Source of the DNA: Bacteriovoracaceae bacterium
GTDB lineage: Bacteria; Bdellovibrionota; Bacteriovoracia; Bacteriovoracales; Bacteriovoracaceae
NCBI GenBank assembly: GCA_024711325.1
Contig: JANJTC010000005.1
Coordinates: 186,001-250,000 of the forward strand
Reading direction: 5' to 3'
DNA: 64,000 nt
Positions 1 through 9,051 of this stretch are shown one piece after another; position 1 is the first letter of the stretch; each line of letters starts with the position of its first letter. Below the pieces are notes generated by a model. That model was not told the DNA's origin. It searched no databases and saw only the letters and a list, made by a program, of their open reading frames with translations. A program made the position numbers and the translations under genes.

Positions 1-5
1 TTGAA

Positions 6-2924
6 CTAGAGTGAACATTTCTTTTTGAAATTACCCAGGATGAAGCCGGCCTGATTTGCAAATTCTTGAACTTCCAGGACAATTTTTTTGTTTAAATCAC
101 CAATGTTCAATAGATGCCTCTTGCCACTGAAGCCTAATGAAAAAGTTTCGGCCATGCAGGCATAGCATTCATTTTTTGCCAGTGGAAAGATGAAGAAATC
201 AATCGACTGATTATGAGGGATTTGGGCTACTCCACCCAAGTGATAGGTGAGGTCAGGTCTTTGTGTTTCGATTAAGTTAAGCATCTCGGGTTTAATGGAT
301 GGAGGAACAGCAACATCAACAATGACAGCATCCTGTTTAAAGAGGTCAAGGCTTAAAAAACCATTGGATGCACTCGCTCCGCAGAGAACAATATCTGATT
401 CCTTAATTTGGGTGATATCAGATGTTGCGATAAAAACGTTCTTCACTTCCGGAAGCTCCAGGAATTGAAGTAGATCAAGATCTTTATTCCAAAACTTTTT
501 AATGGTCTTCACAACTCTGGAGTCGGAATCCGACTCAGCAATCTCACACAGGACTTTCTTGGTCGCTTGCTGATATTTTAAGCTTGATTCAATCGGAGTG
601 TGATGAATCATGAGGATCTTTCCTACATGATCTGCCATAAGACTTGTAGCTACCGACATAATGTTTCCGGCCGCTCCAATTAAGGCCACAGTAGCGTTGG
701 ATAAATCAACATTTTTATCCGCTGCTGACTTTAGCGCCGATTGAACGGTTAAGCCGATAGTAAAAGCATTACCCGTCGTTAAATTCATTCCATGGGAATT
801 AAGATATAAACCATTACCTGAAATAATTGAAGTAAACTGTCCAAGGCCTACAGTCGTGGCACCCAGTTCCTTGGCAAAATCGAGTGCATTTTGAACTTTC
901 TGAACAACTTTGTATTTATTCTTTGAAATGAATGTCTTTTTTAGTTCTTCCGAAGAAACCGGAATCCCGAGCATGACAATGTCCATTTCTTTTCCGGTCG
1001 AATCAATGATTGTTTGAGCATGATAAACTTCAAATTCTGCCAAGTCTTTTGTTTGTGCAAGTTTGTCCATCAATAGGTCGCCCTCAACACCTCTTAGGGC
1101 ACGTGTAACTTTTCTTACATGGGATTCATCAATTAAGTGGCAAAGAAATACGCTTAAAGGTCTTTGACCAAGTTCAAGGCTGATATTTAATTCAGGTGTC
1201 TGGTCATTTGTTACTGATTGATTAGGATAAATTGCCGACAAAAAATAAGCTATGTTTTTGTCTCGCAGTGCTTTGCATAGATTTGTTAACGCCGCCATCA
1301 TTTCTTCAACTTGAATGATAGAGAAATACATGCTGGGTTGAATCCTGAGAGTCAGACTATTAGACAAGGATGGACTCATTCGCACACCCTCATGATTGAG
1401 GAGTACCGAAGCCATCATATAACCCTGCATGTTTGAATCGCAAATGGTTTTAAACTCAAAACCCATGTTGGCAAGAATATCTGTGAACTCGATTGCAAGC
1501 ATTAAGCCTTTCCCGCGAATTTCTTTTATTACTTCTGGAAATTGATTTTTCAAAGTATCTAAACGTACTGAAAGATAATCGGCCGTTTGCATTCCTGATG
1601 CCACTGGTGAATTTTCACCTTGTAGGATGTCTAGAACTTCAAGAGCAATTGAAGAAGAAAAATCATCATCACTAAAAGTTGAGGTATGGAGGAAACCGAA
1701 TTCTTCAATATACTTTCTTTTATTAACTGAAGTTGCAGCTATCTTCGCTACCCCGCCACCCAGTGATTTTGAAAATGTATAAATATCCGGTGTGATATCA
1801 GTATGAGATGCTGATGCCAGTTTTCCAGTGCGGTACATTCCGGCCTGGATTTCATCAAAAACCAAGAGGAAATCTTCCTGGAGGGAATACTTCTTTAGGT
1901 TGGCAAGAAAGCTGTTATTAATGCTGATCACTCCAGCTTCGCCTTGAATGGGTTCAACGAAAGCTCCTGCCAATAATGAGAAAGAATGACGGGCCCAATT
2001 TACGCCATGGGAGGTATTACTTAAAAGAATCAGATCTTGCCTGGTAGATTGGATGAGTTTTTCAAATTCTTCCTGGCCAATATATTGTGAAATAAAATGA
2101 GTGAATTCATTTTGATCACTTCCCAGATAAAATGAATCTCTAAAACCTTCATTAAAAGTAAGACTTAATGAACCCATGGTCTTTCCATGGAAGGCTTTCT
2201 CCAAAGCAATAAAAGACGGTCTTTGTGAAAGTTGTTTCTTATTGATTTCTCTTACTAAAGAGATAAGTTCATTTATCCCGTGAGAATGCGCAACCTGATG
2301 CAGAAAGTAGGACTTCCTTTCATCATTCATATTTAATAAGCTTATCTTCTCAATCAGACTGGACCTAAGATTGTGGACAAGTTTATTTTTTAAAAGCTCA
2401 TCTGTTCTATTGATCGTCATTAATGCCAGATTGATTTCTTTTTCAATCTCTTGGCCGAGTGCAATCATCTTATGTTTAAAAAAGATAAGGCAATGTTTAT
2501 AGGCAGCTTCCACTGCTTCGGTTCCTGAATTCGTTAAAGTGGTGATCCAGGGACCTTCACCTGTTTCATCAGTCAAAGTATCAGATAGTCGTTTGGCAAG
2601 TTTGCCAGCTTCTTTTCGATTACTTCCTTGAGTAAGTGAAGGCGTTCCTTGCTCCGACCACGCCTGGACTTTGGCCAGTATTGACGGGTGCCGGTGGCCC
2701 AGGATGTTTGCTCCATAACCACCAGTTAAATCAAGTACCTTATAAAGCTTGTTGTTTTGATTATAATAGAGATAGTCGCCTTCACCATGGTGGAAATGCT
2801 TGGTAAGTTCCATCGTTTCCAAAAGCTTGGAAGTCATTGGACGGGCAAAGTACTTAAAGGAATCTTTATGGGAGTCCTCCTCAACTTGAGTCCTGATTGA
2901 AAGCGGTAATTGGTTGTTATCCAT
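6..2924 (-). CDS. Class III aminotransferase fused to acyl-ACP-reductase-like domain
   Basis: The protein has 972 residues. Residues about 30-555 form a fold-type I PLP aminotransferase of class III: TNSGTEAVEAA (131-141), a metal-free PLP-binding Asp in LVFDEIQAG (D357) and the Schiff-base Lys in TFSKSLGGG (K386). A charged helical stretch at about 155-230 interrupts the usual order just before EKAFHGKTMG. Residues about 590-972 resemble cyanobacterial long-chain acyl-ACP reductase: GQFTSII (695-701), LTTGNAFT (715-722), a Rossmann-type ALIGAAGNI (747-755) and YACMAETF (921-928), where C923 matches the acyl-accepting Cys of that family. From the family chemistry I infer that an acyl thioester is reduced to the aldehyde and then transaminated to a long-chain amine. 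TamH of tambjamine biosynthesis is a comparable reductase-aminotransferase fusion. It stands alone on its strand at the window edge. The domain calls are strong; the product is inference. Confidence 0.85.
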   Translation of the reverse strand: MDNNQLPLSIRTQVEEDSHKDSFKYFARPMTSKLLETMELTKHFHHGEGDYLYYNQNNKLYKVLDLTGGYGANILGHRHPSILAKVQAWSEQGTPSLTQGSNRKEAGKLAKRLSDTLTDETGEGPWITTLTNSGTEAVEAAYKHCLIFFKHKMIALGQEIEKEINLALMTINRTDELLKNKLVHNLRSSLIEKISLLNMNDERKSYFLHQVAHSHGINELISLVREINKKQLSQRPSFIALEKAFHGKTMGSLSLTFNEGFRDSFYLGSDQNEFTHFISQYIGQEEFEKLIQSTRQDLILLSNTSHGVNWARHSFSLLAGAFVEPIQGEAGVISINNSFLANLKKYSLQEDFLLVFDEIQAGMYRTGKLASASHTDITPDIYTFSKSLGGGVAKIAATSVNKRKYIEEFGFLHTSTFSDDDFSSSIALEVLDILQGENSPVASGMQTADYLSVRLDTLKNQFPEVIKEIRGKGLMLAIEFTDILANMGFEFKTICDSNMQGYMMASVLLNHEGVRMSPSLSNSLTLRIQPSMYFSIIQVEEMMAALTNLCKALRDKNIAYFLSAIYPNQSVTNDQTPELNISLELGQRPLSVFLCHLIDESHVRKVTRALRGVEGDLLMDKLAQTKDLAEFEVYHAQTIIDSTGKEMDIVMLGIPVSSEELKKTFISKNKYKVVQKVQNALDFAKELGATTVGLGQFTSIISGNGLYLNSHGMNLTTGNAFTIGLTVQSALKSAADKNVDLSNATVALIGAAGNIMSVATSLMADHVGKILMIHHTPIESSLKYQQATKKVLCEIAESDSDSRVVKTIKKFWNKDLDLLQFLELPEVKNVFIATSDITQIKESDIVLCGASASNGFLSLDLFKQDAVIVDVAVPPSIKPEMLNLIETQRPDLTYHLGGVAQIPHNQSIDFFIFPLAKNECYACMAETFSLGFSGKRHLLNIGDLNKKIVLEVQEFANQAGFILGNFKKKCSL

Positions 2925-3096
2925 GCTGACTAATTAGCAAGTCAGATGCCAAGACCGGAGGCCTTAAATGGGTTTGCAGCTATAAAGATTGTTCAAATCC
3001 ATAGAAAGTGTCTAAATTTTTGACACTCGAAAAGATTAAGACTTCCCTCATATTTTTACCAGGTAAACCGAAAAGCCATGCAGACAAGGAGTCTAC

Positions 3097-3879
3097 ATGG
3101 AAACGGCCAAATGGAATTATTTTCAGTATCGTAAGAATCATAATTATCCCATTTACATCCGTTTTAAACAGGACGAATTAAATCCGAAATTTTCACATCT
3201 TTTAAATGAGATGGGCTTTTTAATGTTATCAGAAATTGAATCCAGGAAAATTTCGCTCCAGCGGGCCCAGACCCGAATGCTAACAATACAAAATGCTAAC
3301 ACAAGATTACAGCTTCAAATCAATGGTTCTGACCTTATGGAAAAATATGGGCCAGAGTCACTTTCTCTCCAGATGGGAATGCCGGTTTATACCTATCGAA
3401 AAGTTGGAGTCATGGGGCTTCCCCTTACAAAAACATTATGGGACCTCGCTCTTCATCCTGATTTATCACACACAGATCAAATGGTTGGATTAAGGGTTAT
3501 TCTCGTGAGGTATTTGTCTCAGGCGCTGGCAGAGCAAGGGGTACTTTGTTACTGGGGCACAGTGAAAGATGATGCTGTGATTGTCATGAAGCAGCTTCAA
3601 TCATTTGGCGAAGCTGTTTTAATTGATATTAATAAAAAGGTTATCTTTTCTAATGGAGGAGAAATCAAATTAGGCTCTTCCCTGAAGATCATCCGGAAGG
3701 ATAAAGAGGTGAGCTCTTCAAGAGTCATGTCCCGTGAAGATGTCATTGGGTTCTTAAGTGTCAGCACCTGTTTATTAAGTTTCAATGGGATTACCCCTTC
3801 TATGAAAAAGGCGATTTACGAACTCAGTTCCAATGTCAGTGGCTCTTATGCTTCCAGTGAAAACGCAGTTAATCTCTAG
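3097..3879 (+). CDS. Hypothetical protein, 260 aa
   Basis: No family is recognised. The protein is soluble, with no signal peptide or membrane segment, and is mixed alpha/beta in composition. The start is supported by AAGGAG eight bases before the ATG. It precedes lgt by 35 bp on the same strand, so co-transcription is possible. It is divergent from the aminotransferase fusion; the 172-bp space between them holds the inverted repeat AGTGTC-N9-GACACT (3007-3027). The coding character is good throughout. Confidence 0.7.
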   Translation: METAKWNYFQYRKNHNYPIYIRFKQDELNPKFSHLLNEMGFLMLSEIESRKISLQRAQTRMLTIQNANTRLQLQINGSDLMEKYGPESLSLQMGMPVYTYRKVGVMGLPLTKTLWDLALHPDLSHTDQMVGLRVILVRYLSQALAEQGVLCYWGTVKDDAVIVMKQLQSFGEAVLIDINKKVIFSNGGEIKLGSSLKIIRKDKEVSSSRVMSREDVIGFLSVSTCLLSFNGITPSMKKAIYELSSNVSGSYASSENAVNL

Positions 3880-3914
3880 TTGTCTTCACCTGATTAGTCT
3901 TATAAGCTAATTCA

Positions 3915-4721
3915 ATGAATCAAGCATGGATTGACCCCGTTATCTTTTCTATTGGCCCGTTACAAGTCCGGTGGTATGGCGCTATGTATGTGCTGGGCTT
4001 CATCGTAGGCAGTGCCATCTTAAAATACTTATATGACAAAAAATTCTGGCCTCTTCCTAAAGAAGCTATCGATAAATATGTAACCTGGCTCATCATTGGC
4101 ATGTTTCTGGGAGCAAGACTTTTCTACGTCTTCCTCTATAATTGGGAATACTACTCAGTGAATTTGGTTGATATTTTTGCCGTCTGGAAAGGCGGTTTAT
4201 CTTTCCATGGGGCCGTCTTTGGAATGTGTATTTCGACGCTGTTATTTGCTCGAAAACACAAGCTGCACTTCTTTCAGATTGCCGACTGCCTGGCAGTGGC
4301 CGGAGGTCCAGGGTTATTCTTTGGACGAATGGGTAACTTCATTAATGGCGAACTCTACGGTCGCGTGACTGACTCATGGGCAGGAATCGTTTTCCCAGGA
4401 GGCGGACCATTTCCTAGGCACCCTTCTCAATTGTATGAAGGAGTTTTGGAGGGTATCGTTCTCTTCTTTATTCTATTTTATCTTCATAAACGTCAGCGTT
4501 TTTATGGGATTGTCAGCGCGGTCTTCTTATTAAGTTATGGTATCTTTCGCTTTGGCGTAGAATTCTTCAGAGAACCTGATTCACAATTAGGTTTTTATTT
4601 CGGGTATTTAACGATGGGTCAGATCCTTTGTCTGGGAATGATCATCCTTTCATATTTTATTTATAAGATTGCCGAAAAAGCGAATGTTCCGAATCCGTTA
4701 GTGGCATCTCGTAAAACTTAA
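3915..4721 (+). CDS. lgt: Prolipoprotein diacylglyceryl transferase
   Basis: This integral inner-membrane enzyme moves a diacylglyceryl group from phosphatidylglycerol to the lipobox Cys of prolipoproteins. The 268 residues (E. coli Lgt has 291) contain the family signature GRMGNFINGELYGR (137-150), with the essential Arg and Asn, and GGLSFHGA (93-100) with the conserved His. Several hydrophobic segments span the length. The window encodes several lipoproteins that would be its substrates. Its 3' end overlaps the convergent gene at 4718 by 4 bp. Confidence 0.97.
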   Translation: MNQAWIDPVIFSIGPLQVRWYGAMYVLGFIVGSAILKYLYDKKFWPLPKEAIDKYVTWLIIGMFLGARLFYVFLYNWEYYSVNLVDIFAVWKGGLSFHGAVFGMCISTLLFARKHKLHFFQIADCLAVAGGPGLFFGRMGNFINGELYGRVTDSWAGIVFPGGGPFPRHPSQLYEGVLEGIVLFFILFYLHKRQRFYGIVSAVFLLSYGIFRFGVEFFREPDSQLGFYFGYLTMGQILCLGMIILSYFIYKIAEKANVPNPLVASRKT

Positions 4722-5239
4722 TTCGAAGAATTGGCCTTCTTCATTTTTTGTAGAAGGCTTGTCTGACTTGCATTTTCTTTTTCAACTGCATAAAAGATAG
4801 GGAAGCATGTAATTGTACATGCGGCATTATAGATGTGCTTAAGAGGTTTGGCCTCCCAAGTATAGACAGCTTCTTCCCCAATTTTCTTGTAGGAGGTTTG
4901 TTTACCTAACCGATTAGTAAGAGATTGAAAAAAAAGGTCGTGGAGAAAGTAATTCGGAAGTCTGGCATAAAAGTCCAGGATTACTCCTTCTCGAATTTGA
5001 ACCAGAACCGGAAACTTATATCTCATGTGAGCGACATAGAACTTTAAAGTCTTAATCCCACTTTCTTCACTCATGACTTCACCCTTGCCATACTTTTTCT
5101 CCAGTTCAAGCGAGGCATTATCCGGAAAAAAATCTTTCAAGGCCTCAATGCTGAAATTGTAATTGGGGGTCTCAACTTTTGCGTTTATGTGTTGAAACAT
5201 GAGTAGGAGGCATGGCAAGATGAATAAGAGTTTTAACAT
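4718..5239 (-). CDS. Exported hypothetical protein, 173 aa
   Basis: An N-terminal signal peptide is clear: a Lys, then a Leu/Ile/Phe-rich core of about 16 residues, then a likely cleavage after HINA near residue 20. The mature part is small and soluble with two Cys (CTITC) near the C terminus. No family is recognised. It is monocistronic and convergent with lgt. Confidence 0.7.
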   Translation of the reverse strand: MLKLLFILPCLLLMFQHINAKVETPNYNFSIEALKDFFPDNASLELEKKYGKGEVMSEESGIKTLKFYVAHMRYKFPVLVQIREGVILDFYARLPNYFLHDLFFQSLTNRLGKQTSYKKIGEEAVYTWEAKPLKHIYNAACTITCFPIFYAVEKENASQTSLLQKMKKANSSN

Positions 5240-5507
5240 GCATTAATCTTAGCATCGAAAAGTGCCGATAGGTTCGTAAATGCCAATGATTGACTAAGAC
5301 GCTCAGCCTTTGCAAAAAGCAAAGATTGTTGTTTAAGTAAAGCATGTTATTGGTCCTATCGTGTGAGGCCTACAAATAGTTGTTTTAACTCTATTTGTTA
5401 CTCATCGGGACAAAATTATTTTGCCTTCTTGGGTAGGATATCTAGTTGGTTTATTCTAATTAGAGACATGAAGTATTCTACTTGCTTCAGGAAGATTAAG
5501 GGATGGA

Positions 5508-7004
5508 ATGATGATAAATAAGATGGCCGTTTTGCCGCTTGGGTTTTTGTTTCTTGTTTCGGCATGTTCCACTACTGTTAAAAAGCAAGTGGCAAGCAAT
5601 CAATACAATCCGACAGTTTCCGAGCAAGCCGAGTACTATCGGGTGCAGGAACAGTTAATCGAAAAAGATCTTCCTAACTGCCAAGGGTGTATTCATGGAA
5701 GCGCCCATAAACTTACTTTTACTGCACCTTTAAAAACATATGTAATTTCACCAGAAGCTGCAGCAGAGTTAGGGCTTCAGAATACTGAATTTGATATTCC
5801 TATTACCTGGAATAAACAAACTGCTATGTGGGTGAAGTTCTTCACTGGCAGAGGCCGCCGCCATTTTATCAATTATACTCAAAGAGCCGGACGTTATGCT
5901 CCGGTACTTTCTAAGATCATGGCAGACAATGGATTGCCACGGGATTTGATTTATCTTGCAATGGCCGAGTCTGGTTTCCAAAATCATGCTCGTTCATGGG
6001 CAAAAGCCGTTGGACCTTGGCAATTCATGCCTGCCACCGGGAAGAAGTTCGGTCTGAATATTGATTGGTATGTTGATGAAAGAAGAGATCCCCTTAAGGC
6101 AACGATTGCTGCCGCTAATTATCTTAAAACGCTCCATGGCCTTTTTGGCTCATGGGAACTGGCTACTGCCGGGTACAATGCAGGTGAAGGAAAAATTGGT
6201 CGGGCAATAAAAATGTATCGCACCAAAGACTTCTGGAAAATGTCGAAGGGTCGTTATCTTCGTCCTGAAACTAAAAATTATGTCCCTAAAATCATGGCAC
6301 TCGCCATCATTGGTAAGAACTTAGATGTTTTCGGATTTACTGATATTGAATTTGAGAAGGCCCTGGATTACGAAGAAATCATGGTGAAAGGAAATGCTGA
6401 CTTATATGAAGTGGCAGAAGTCCTGGAATTGGATTTTGAAGAAGTAAAGCGCTACAATCCTGAAATCGTCCGTTGGCAAATTCCACCTTACCTGGAAAAC
6501 TACACTTTAAGAGTACCGGTTGGAGCTAAAGATGCCTGGGAATCTTATGCAGAAAAAGATTCAGTCATCGCTGACAGTTATAAGACCTACGTAACCAATG
6601 GTCGCTCATCTTTGAGCAATATCTCACGCAAGTTCAAAGTTCCGGTTAATGTCCTTCAAACCCTGAATCCGGAAATAGCAAAAGGTTCTCTTACACCCAA
6701 AACTGTCGTTTATTTGCCTTTCCGTGAAGATCATTCCCTTAAGGCCAGCATGTATGCTGATATCTATGAGAAGCCACGAAAGAGAGTGGTCAGACAGCGC
6801 AATTATCAGCGCGTGATCAGTTCTTATGAAAAGAAAGGAAAACTAATTAAAAATCCGACAGTCTATTATACAGTTCGAAAAGGTGATAGTCTTTGGCGCG
6901 TGGCCCAGAGAACCGGGGTTCCAATGGGTACAATCATCAGAACCAACCGCCATATCATTAAGCGTCGTCAAATTCTTCCGGGTGATCGACTGGCCATTCG
7001 TTAA
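5508..7004 (+). CDS. mltD: Membrane-bound lytic murein transglycosylase D-like lipoprotein
   Basis: The enzyme cleaves the MurNAc-GlcNAc bond of peptidoglycan to give 1,6-anhydroMurNAc ends. It has a lipoprotein signal (lipobox LVSAC near residues 16-20) and an SLT catalytic domain at about 135-270, with the catalytic Glu in MAESGF (about residue 154) followed by AVGPWQFMPATGKKFGL and AGYNAGEGKI. LysM-type repeats follow at about 360-405 and 451-498 (VRKGDSLWRVAQRTGV), with a weaker one near 305-340. At 498 residues it is somewhat longer than E. coli MltD (452). A purine-rich SD (AAGGGA) precedes the ATG, and a strong terminator follows at 7031. The anchored protein should act at the outer membrane on the sacculus. 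Confidence 0.93.
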   Translation: MMINKMAVLPLGFLFLVSACSTTVKKQVASNQYNPTVSEQAEYYRVQEQLIEKDLPNCQGCIHGSAHKLTFTAPLKTYVISPEAAAELGLQNTEFDIPITWNKQTAMWVKFFTGRGRRHFINYTQRAGRYAPVLSKIMADNGLPRDLIYLAMAESGFQNHARSWAKAVGPWQFMPATGKKFGLNIDWYVDERRDPLKATIAAANYLKTLHGLFGSWELATAGYNAGEGKIGRAIKMYRTKDFWKMSKGRYLRPETKNYVPKIMALAIIGKNLDVFGFTDIEFEKALDYEEIMVKGNADLYEVAEVLELDFEEVKRYNPEIVRWQIPPYLENYTLRVPVGAKDAWESYAEKDSVIADSYKTYVTNGRSSLSNISRKFKVPVNVLQTLNPEIAKGSLTPKTVVYLPFREDHSLKASMYADIYEKPRKRVVRQRNYQRVISSYEKKGKLIKNPTVYYTVRKGDSLWRVAQRTGVPMGTIIRTNRHIIKRRQILPGDRLAIR

Positions 7005-7030
7005 ATCTCATTTAAAGTTACTGATTGAAA

Positions 7031-7057
7031 AACCCACTCGCAAGAGTGGGTTTTTTA
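7031..7057 (+). terminator. Rho-independent terminator after mltD
   Basis: A perfect 9-bp stem AACCCACTC/GAGTGGGTT with loop GCAA is followed by a T run. It ends only 16 bp before the next start codon, so the next gene's promoter must overlap it or lie in mltD. Confidence 0.9.
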
Positions 7058-7072
7058 TTTTAATATCAGCCC

Positions 7073-8185
7073 ATGAGTTTCGGATTATTAAAGCACTTTA
7101 AAGACAATAAGAGCGGCAACGCTAACACTACGACTTCTAAACACTTTCAACATGTCATCCTAGGTCATGATCTGGGCGCCATATTGAAACTGATGGAGTT
7201 AAAGAGAACAAGACCATCAGAGTCGGTGAGACTTATTTCTACCCGCTCAGTTACCCGGCAAATGTTAATTGAGAACTATGAATTTGGCGTGTCTCAACTC
7301 AGATCAGCAACTGCAGTCGAAAATATCTATAGAAAATATCATGACGCAAAGATTCTTCCTCAGACAGGAGAACCTGTTTTCTATAAAGATGGCAAGTTTC
7401 ATGAATTCAGCGGCCGAGCTAAATCCATGGAGCTTCAAAGCGGAGAAGAGTTTTTCATCAATAAAGGCTACCGTTTTGAGCTCGCCGGCTTCTTTACTAC
7501 TGAGGAGTGGGAGCAGTTTGATTCAATTCTTAAAGATCATTCAGAAATTCGAATTTTTGAATCCATTGAAAAAACTACTCCAGTAGATTTGGTGGAAAAA
7601 CAAGAATGGCTATTAACCTTTAAAGATTTCGCGCGAATCACCTGCGAGAATCTAAATGTCTCCATGTCCCCAAAAAGATTTTTAAATCTGATTCATAACA
7701 AAGAAAAACTTACTCCTGAATTTATTGATGTTTGCACTTCAGTAAATGTTCAAGCAGCGATTTCTGTTACATTTAAGCTGAATAAAGAAATTTTCACAGA
7801 AGAAAAAACACTCTTTATACCTCAGAGCATGACTCATGAGTGGGGCCATTTTATTACAGAATTTGAAAGTTATAACCATCAGAGAAAAGAACAACTTTGC
7901 CATGTCTTATTCTTAATTCATGACGAAGAACCTCAAACAGAAGATTTAGGCAGCAAAATAAAGTTAATGAAGAGAGTGCTTGACCGTGTGTTTACGGACA
8001 TTGAAAAACACATCACCAAGGAATATATCCGCTTTGACGAAGAGATGTTTATCTCTGGGGTTAAAGACGCTGTCATCGAGCAACTTTCATTTGATTATCC
8101 AACATTACGCTTTCTTGGTCAGGTCAGCCCAGTGCCAGCCGAATTGGGCCAGGAAAAGTTTCTTTCACGAGTCTTATTGAATTAG
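7073..8185 (+). CDS. Conserved-looking hypothetical protein, 370 aa
   Basis: No family is recognised with confidence. The N terminus (about 26-45, HVILGHDLGAILKLMEL) looks like a beta-strand/Gly-rich-turn/helix start of a nucleotide- or FAD-binding fold, but the usual GxGxxG is incomplete. The rest is acidic and soluble, with no signal peptide. The ATG has no visible Shine-Dalgarno and follows a terminator by 16 bp, so a leaderless or very short-leader mRNA is possible. A later start would remove the Gly-rich segment. The gene ends 30 bp before an outer-membrane protein gene. Confidence 0.7.
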   Translation: MSFGLLKHFKDNKSGNANTTTSKHFQHVILGHDLGAILKLMELKRTRPSESVRLISTRSVTRQMLIENYEFGVSQLRSATAVENIYRKYHDAKILPQTGEPVFYKDGKFHEFSGRAKSMELQSGEEFFINKGYRFELAGFFTTEEWEQFDSILKDHSEIRIFESIEKTTPVDLVEKQEWLLTFKDFARITCENLNVSMSPKRFLNLIHNKEKLTPEFIDVCTSVNVQAAISVTFKLNKEIFTEEKTLFIPQSMTHEWGHFITEFESYNHQRKEQLCHVLFLIHDEEPQTEDLGSKIKLMKRVLDRVFTDIEKHITKEYIRFDEEMFISGVKDAVIEQLSFDYPTLRFLGQVSPVPAELGQEKFLSRVLLN

Positions 8186-8215
8186 TTGTAATTATATTCT
8201 TAAAAGGGAGATAAC

Positions 8216-8812
8216 ATGAAACTACTCATCGCTATTCTTGTTCTTATGTCAGTTAGTTTAGCTTCCGCACAATCAAAAATTGTAACGATTGATGCTTTCG
8301 ATTTCACTTATACAGGTGGACTTCTTATCAAGTCTGATAATGGAGAAGGCCCGGATCGTGACGAAACAACCTTTCGTTTAAATCTCAACTATGCTCAAAA
8401 TTGGGAGCGTTATGTTGGTCTTATGTGGAAGGGACGTGCTTATATTAACCGTGAAGACGTTGATTTTGGCAGTGATGACTATAAAGAGACTCGCTGGGGT
8501 GGTGCCGCTGGTTTCCTTTATAACTTTCAGTCAGAGAATATGAAAGAATCTTTCTTTGCCAGCGCTATGCTTGGTATTGAAAGGGCCACATATGAAATTG
8601 GTAATCAGGACGATCAGTCAGGATTCAATATCTTTACTGACCTGGAAGCTGGTAAACGTTTTGATCTAGGCCAATATTCAGTGGTTAACATTGCTTATGC
8701 ACCTTCTTTTAGCTTCACTTTCAAGCGTTACGGCGGTGATATCCGTGATGATTATTTCAGATCAGGTAACGAAATTAAGATAAACTTTTTAAAGTTCGAC
8801 ATTCTTTTCTAG
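8216..8812 (+). CDS. Small outer-membrane beta-barrel protein, 198 aa
   Basis: A clean Sec signal peptide (MKLLIAILVLMSVSLASA, cleavage near residue 19) leads into a chain of alternating polar/aromatic strands separated by short acidic turns. It ends in a hydrophobic strand closing with Phe (FLKFDILF), as outer-membrane barrels do. The length suits an 8-strand barrel. AAAGGGAG is well placed before the ATG and a terminator follows directly. Substrate or role unknown. Confidence 0.78.
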   Translation: MKLLIAILVLMSVSLASAQSKIVTIDAFDFTYTGGLLIKSDNGEGPDRDETTFRLNLNYAQNWERYVGLMWKGRAYINREDVDFGSDDYKETRWGGAAGFLYNFQSENMKESFFASAMLGIERATYEIGNQDDQSGFNIFTDLEAGKRFDLGQYSVVNIAYAPSFSFTFKRYGGDIRDDYFRSGNEIKINFLKFDILF

Positions 8813-8817
8813 TCCAA

Positions 8818-8842
8818 AAGGCCACCTCTGGGTGGCCTTCTT
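8818..8842 (+). terminator. Rho-independent terminator
   Basis: The stem AAGGCCACC/GGTGGCCTT (9 bp) with loop TCTG and a short T-rich tail follows the stop codon of the barrel gene by a few bases. Confidence 0.85.
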
Positions 8843-9051
8843 GTTTCATTGCCTCCCTATGATAGGGGCACAAAACGTCAAAAAATTGATACTCATAGAA
8901 CCTCTTTTTGGTCCTACACTAAATCTTCATTCAATAAAAAGGTATTGCCAAAAGAATCTGGCTTGGTGAGACTTATACTAATTAGAATTTTATTTGATTT
9001 AGCTAACCATGGATTGGAATGACAGAACGTCATTTTTTAAAAGGAGATTTC

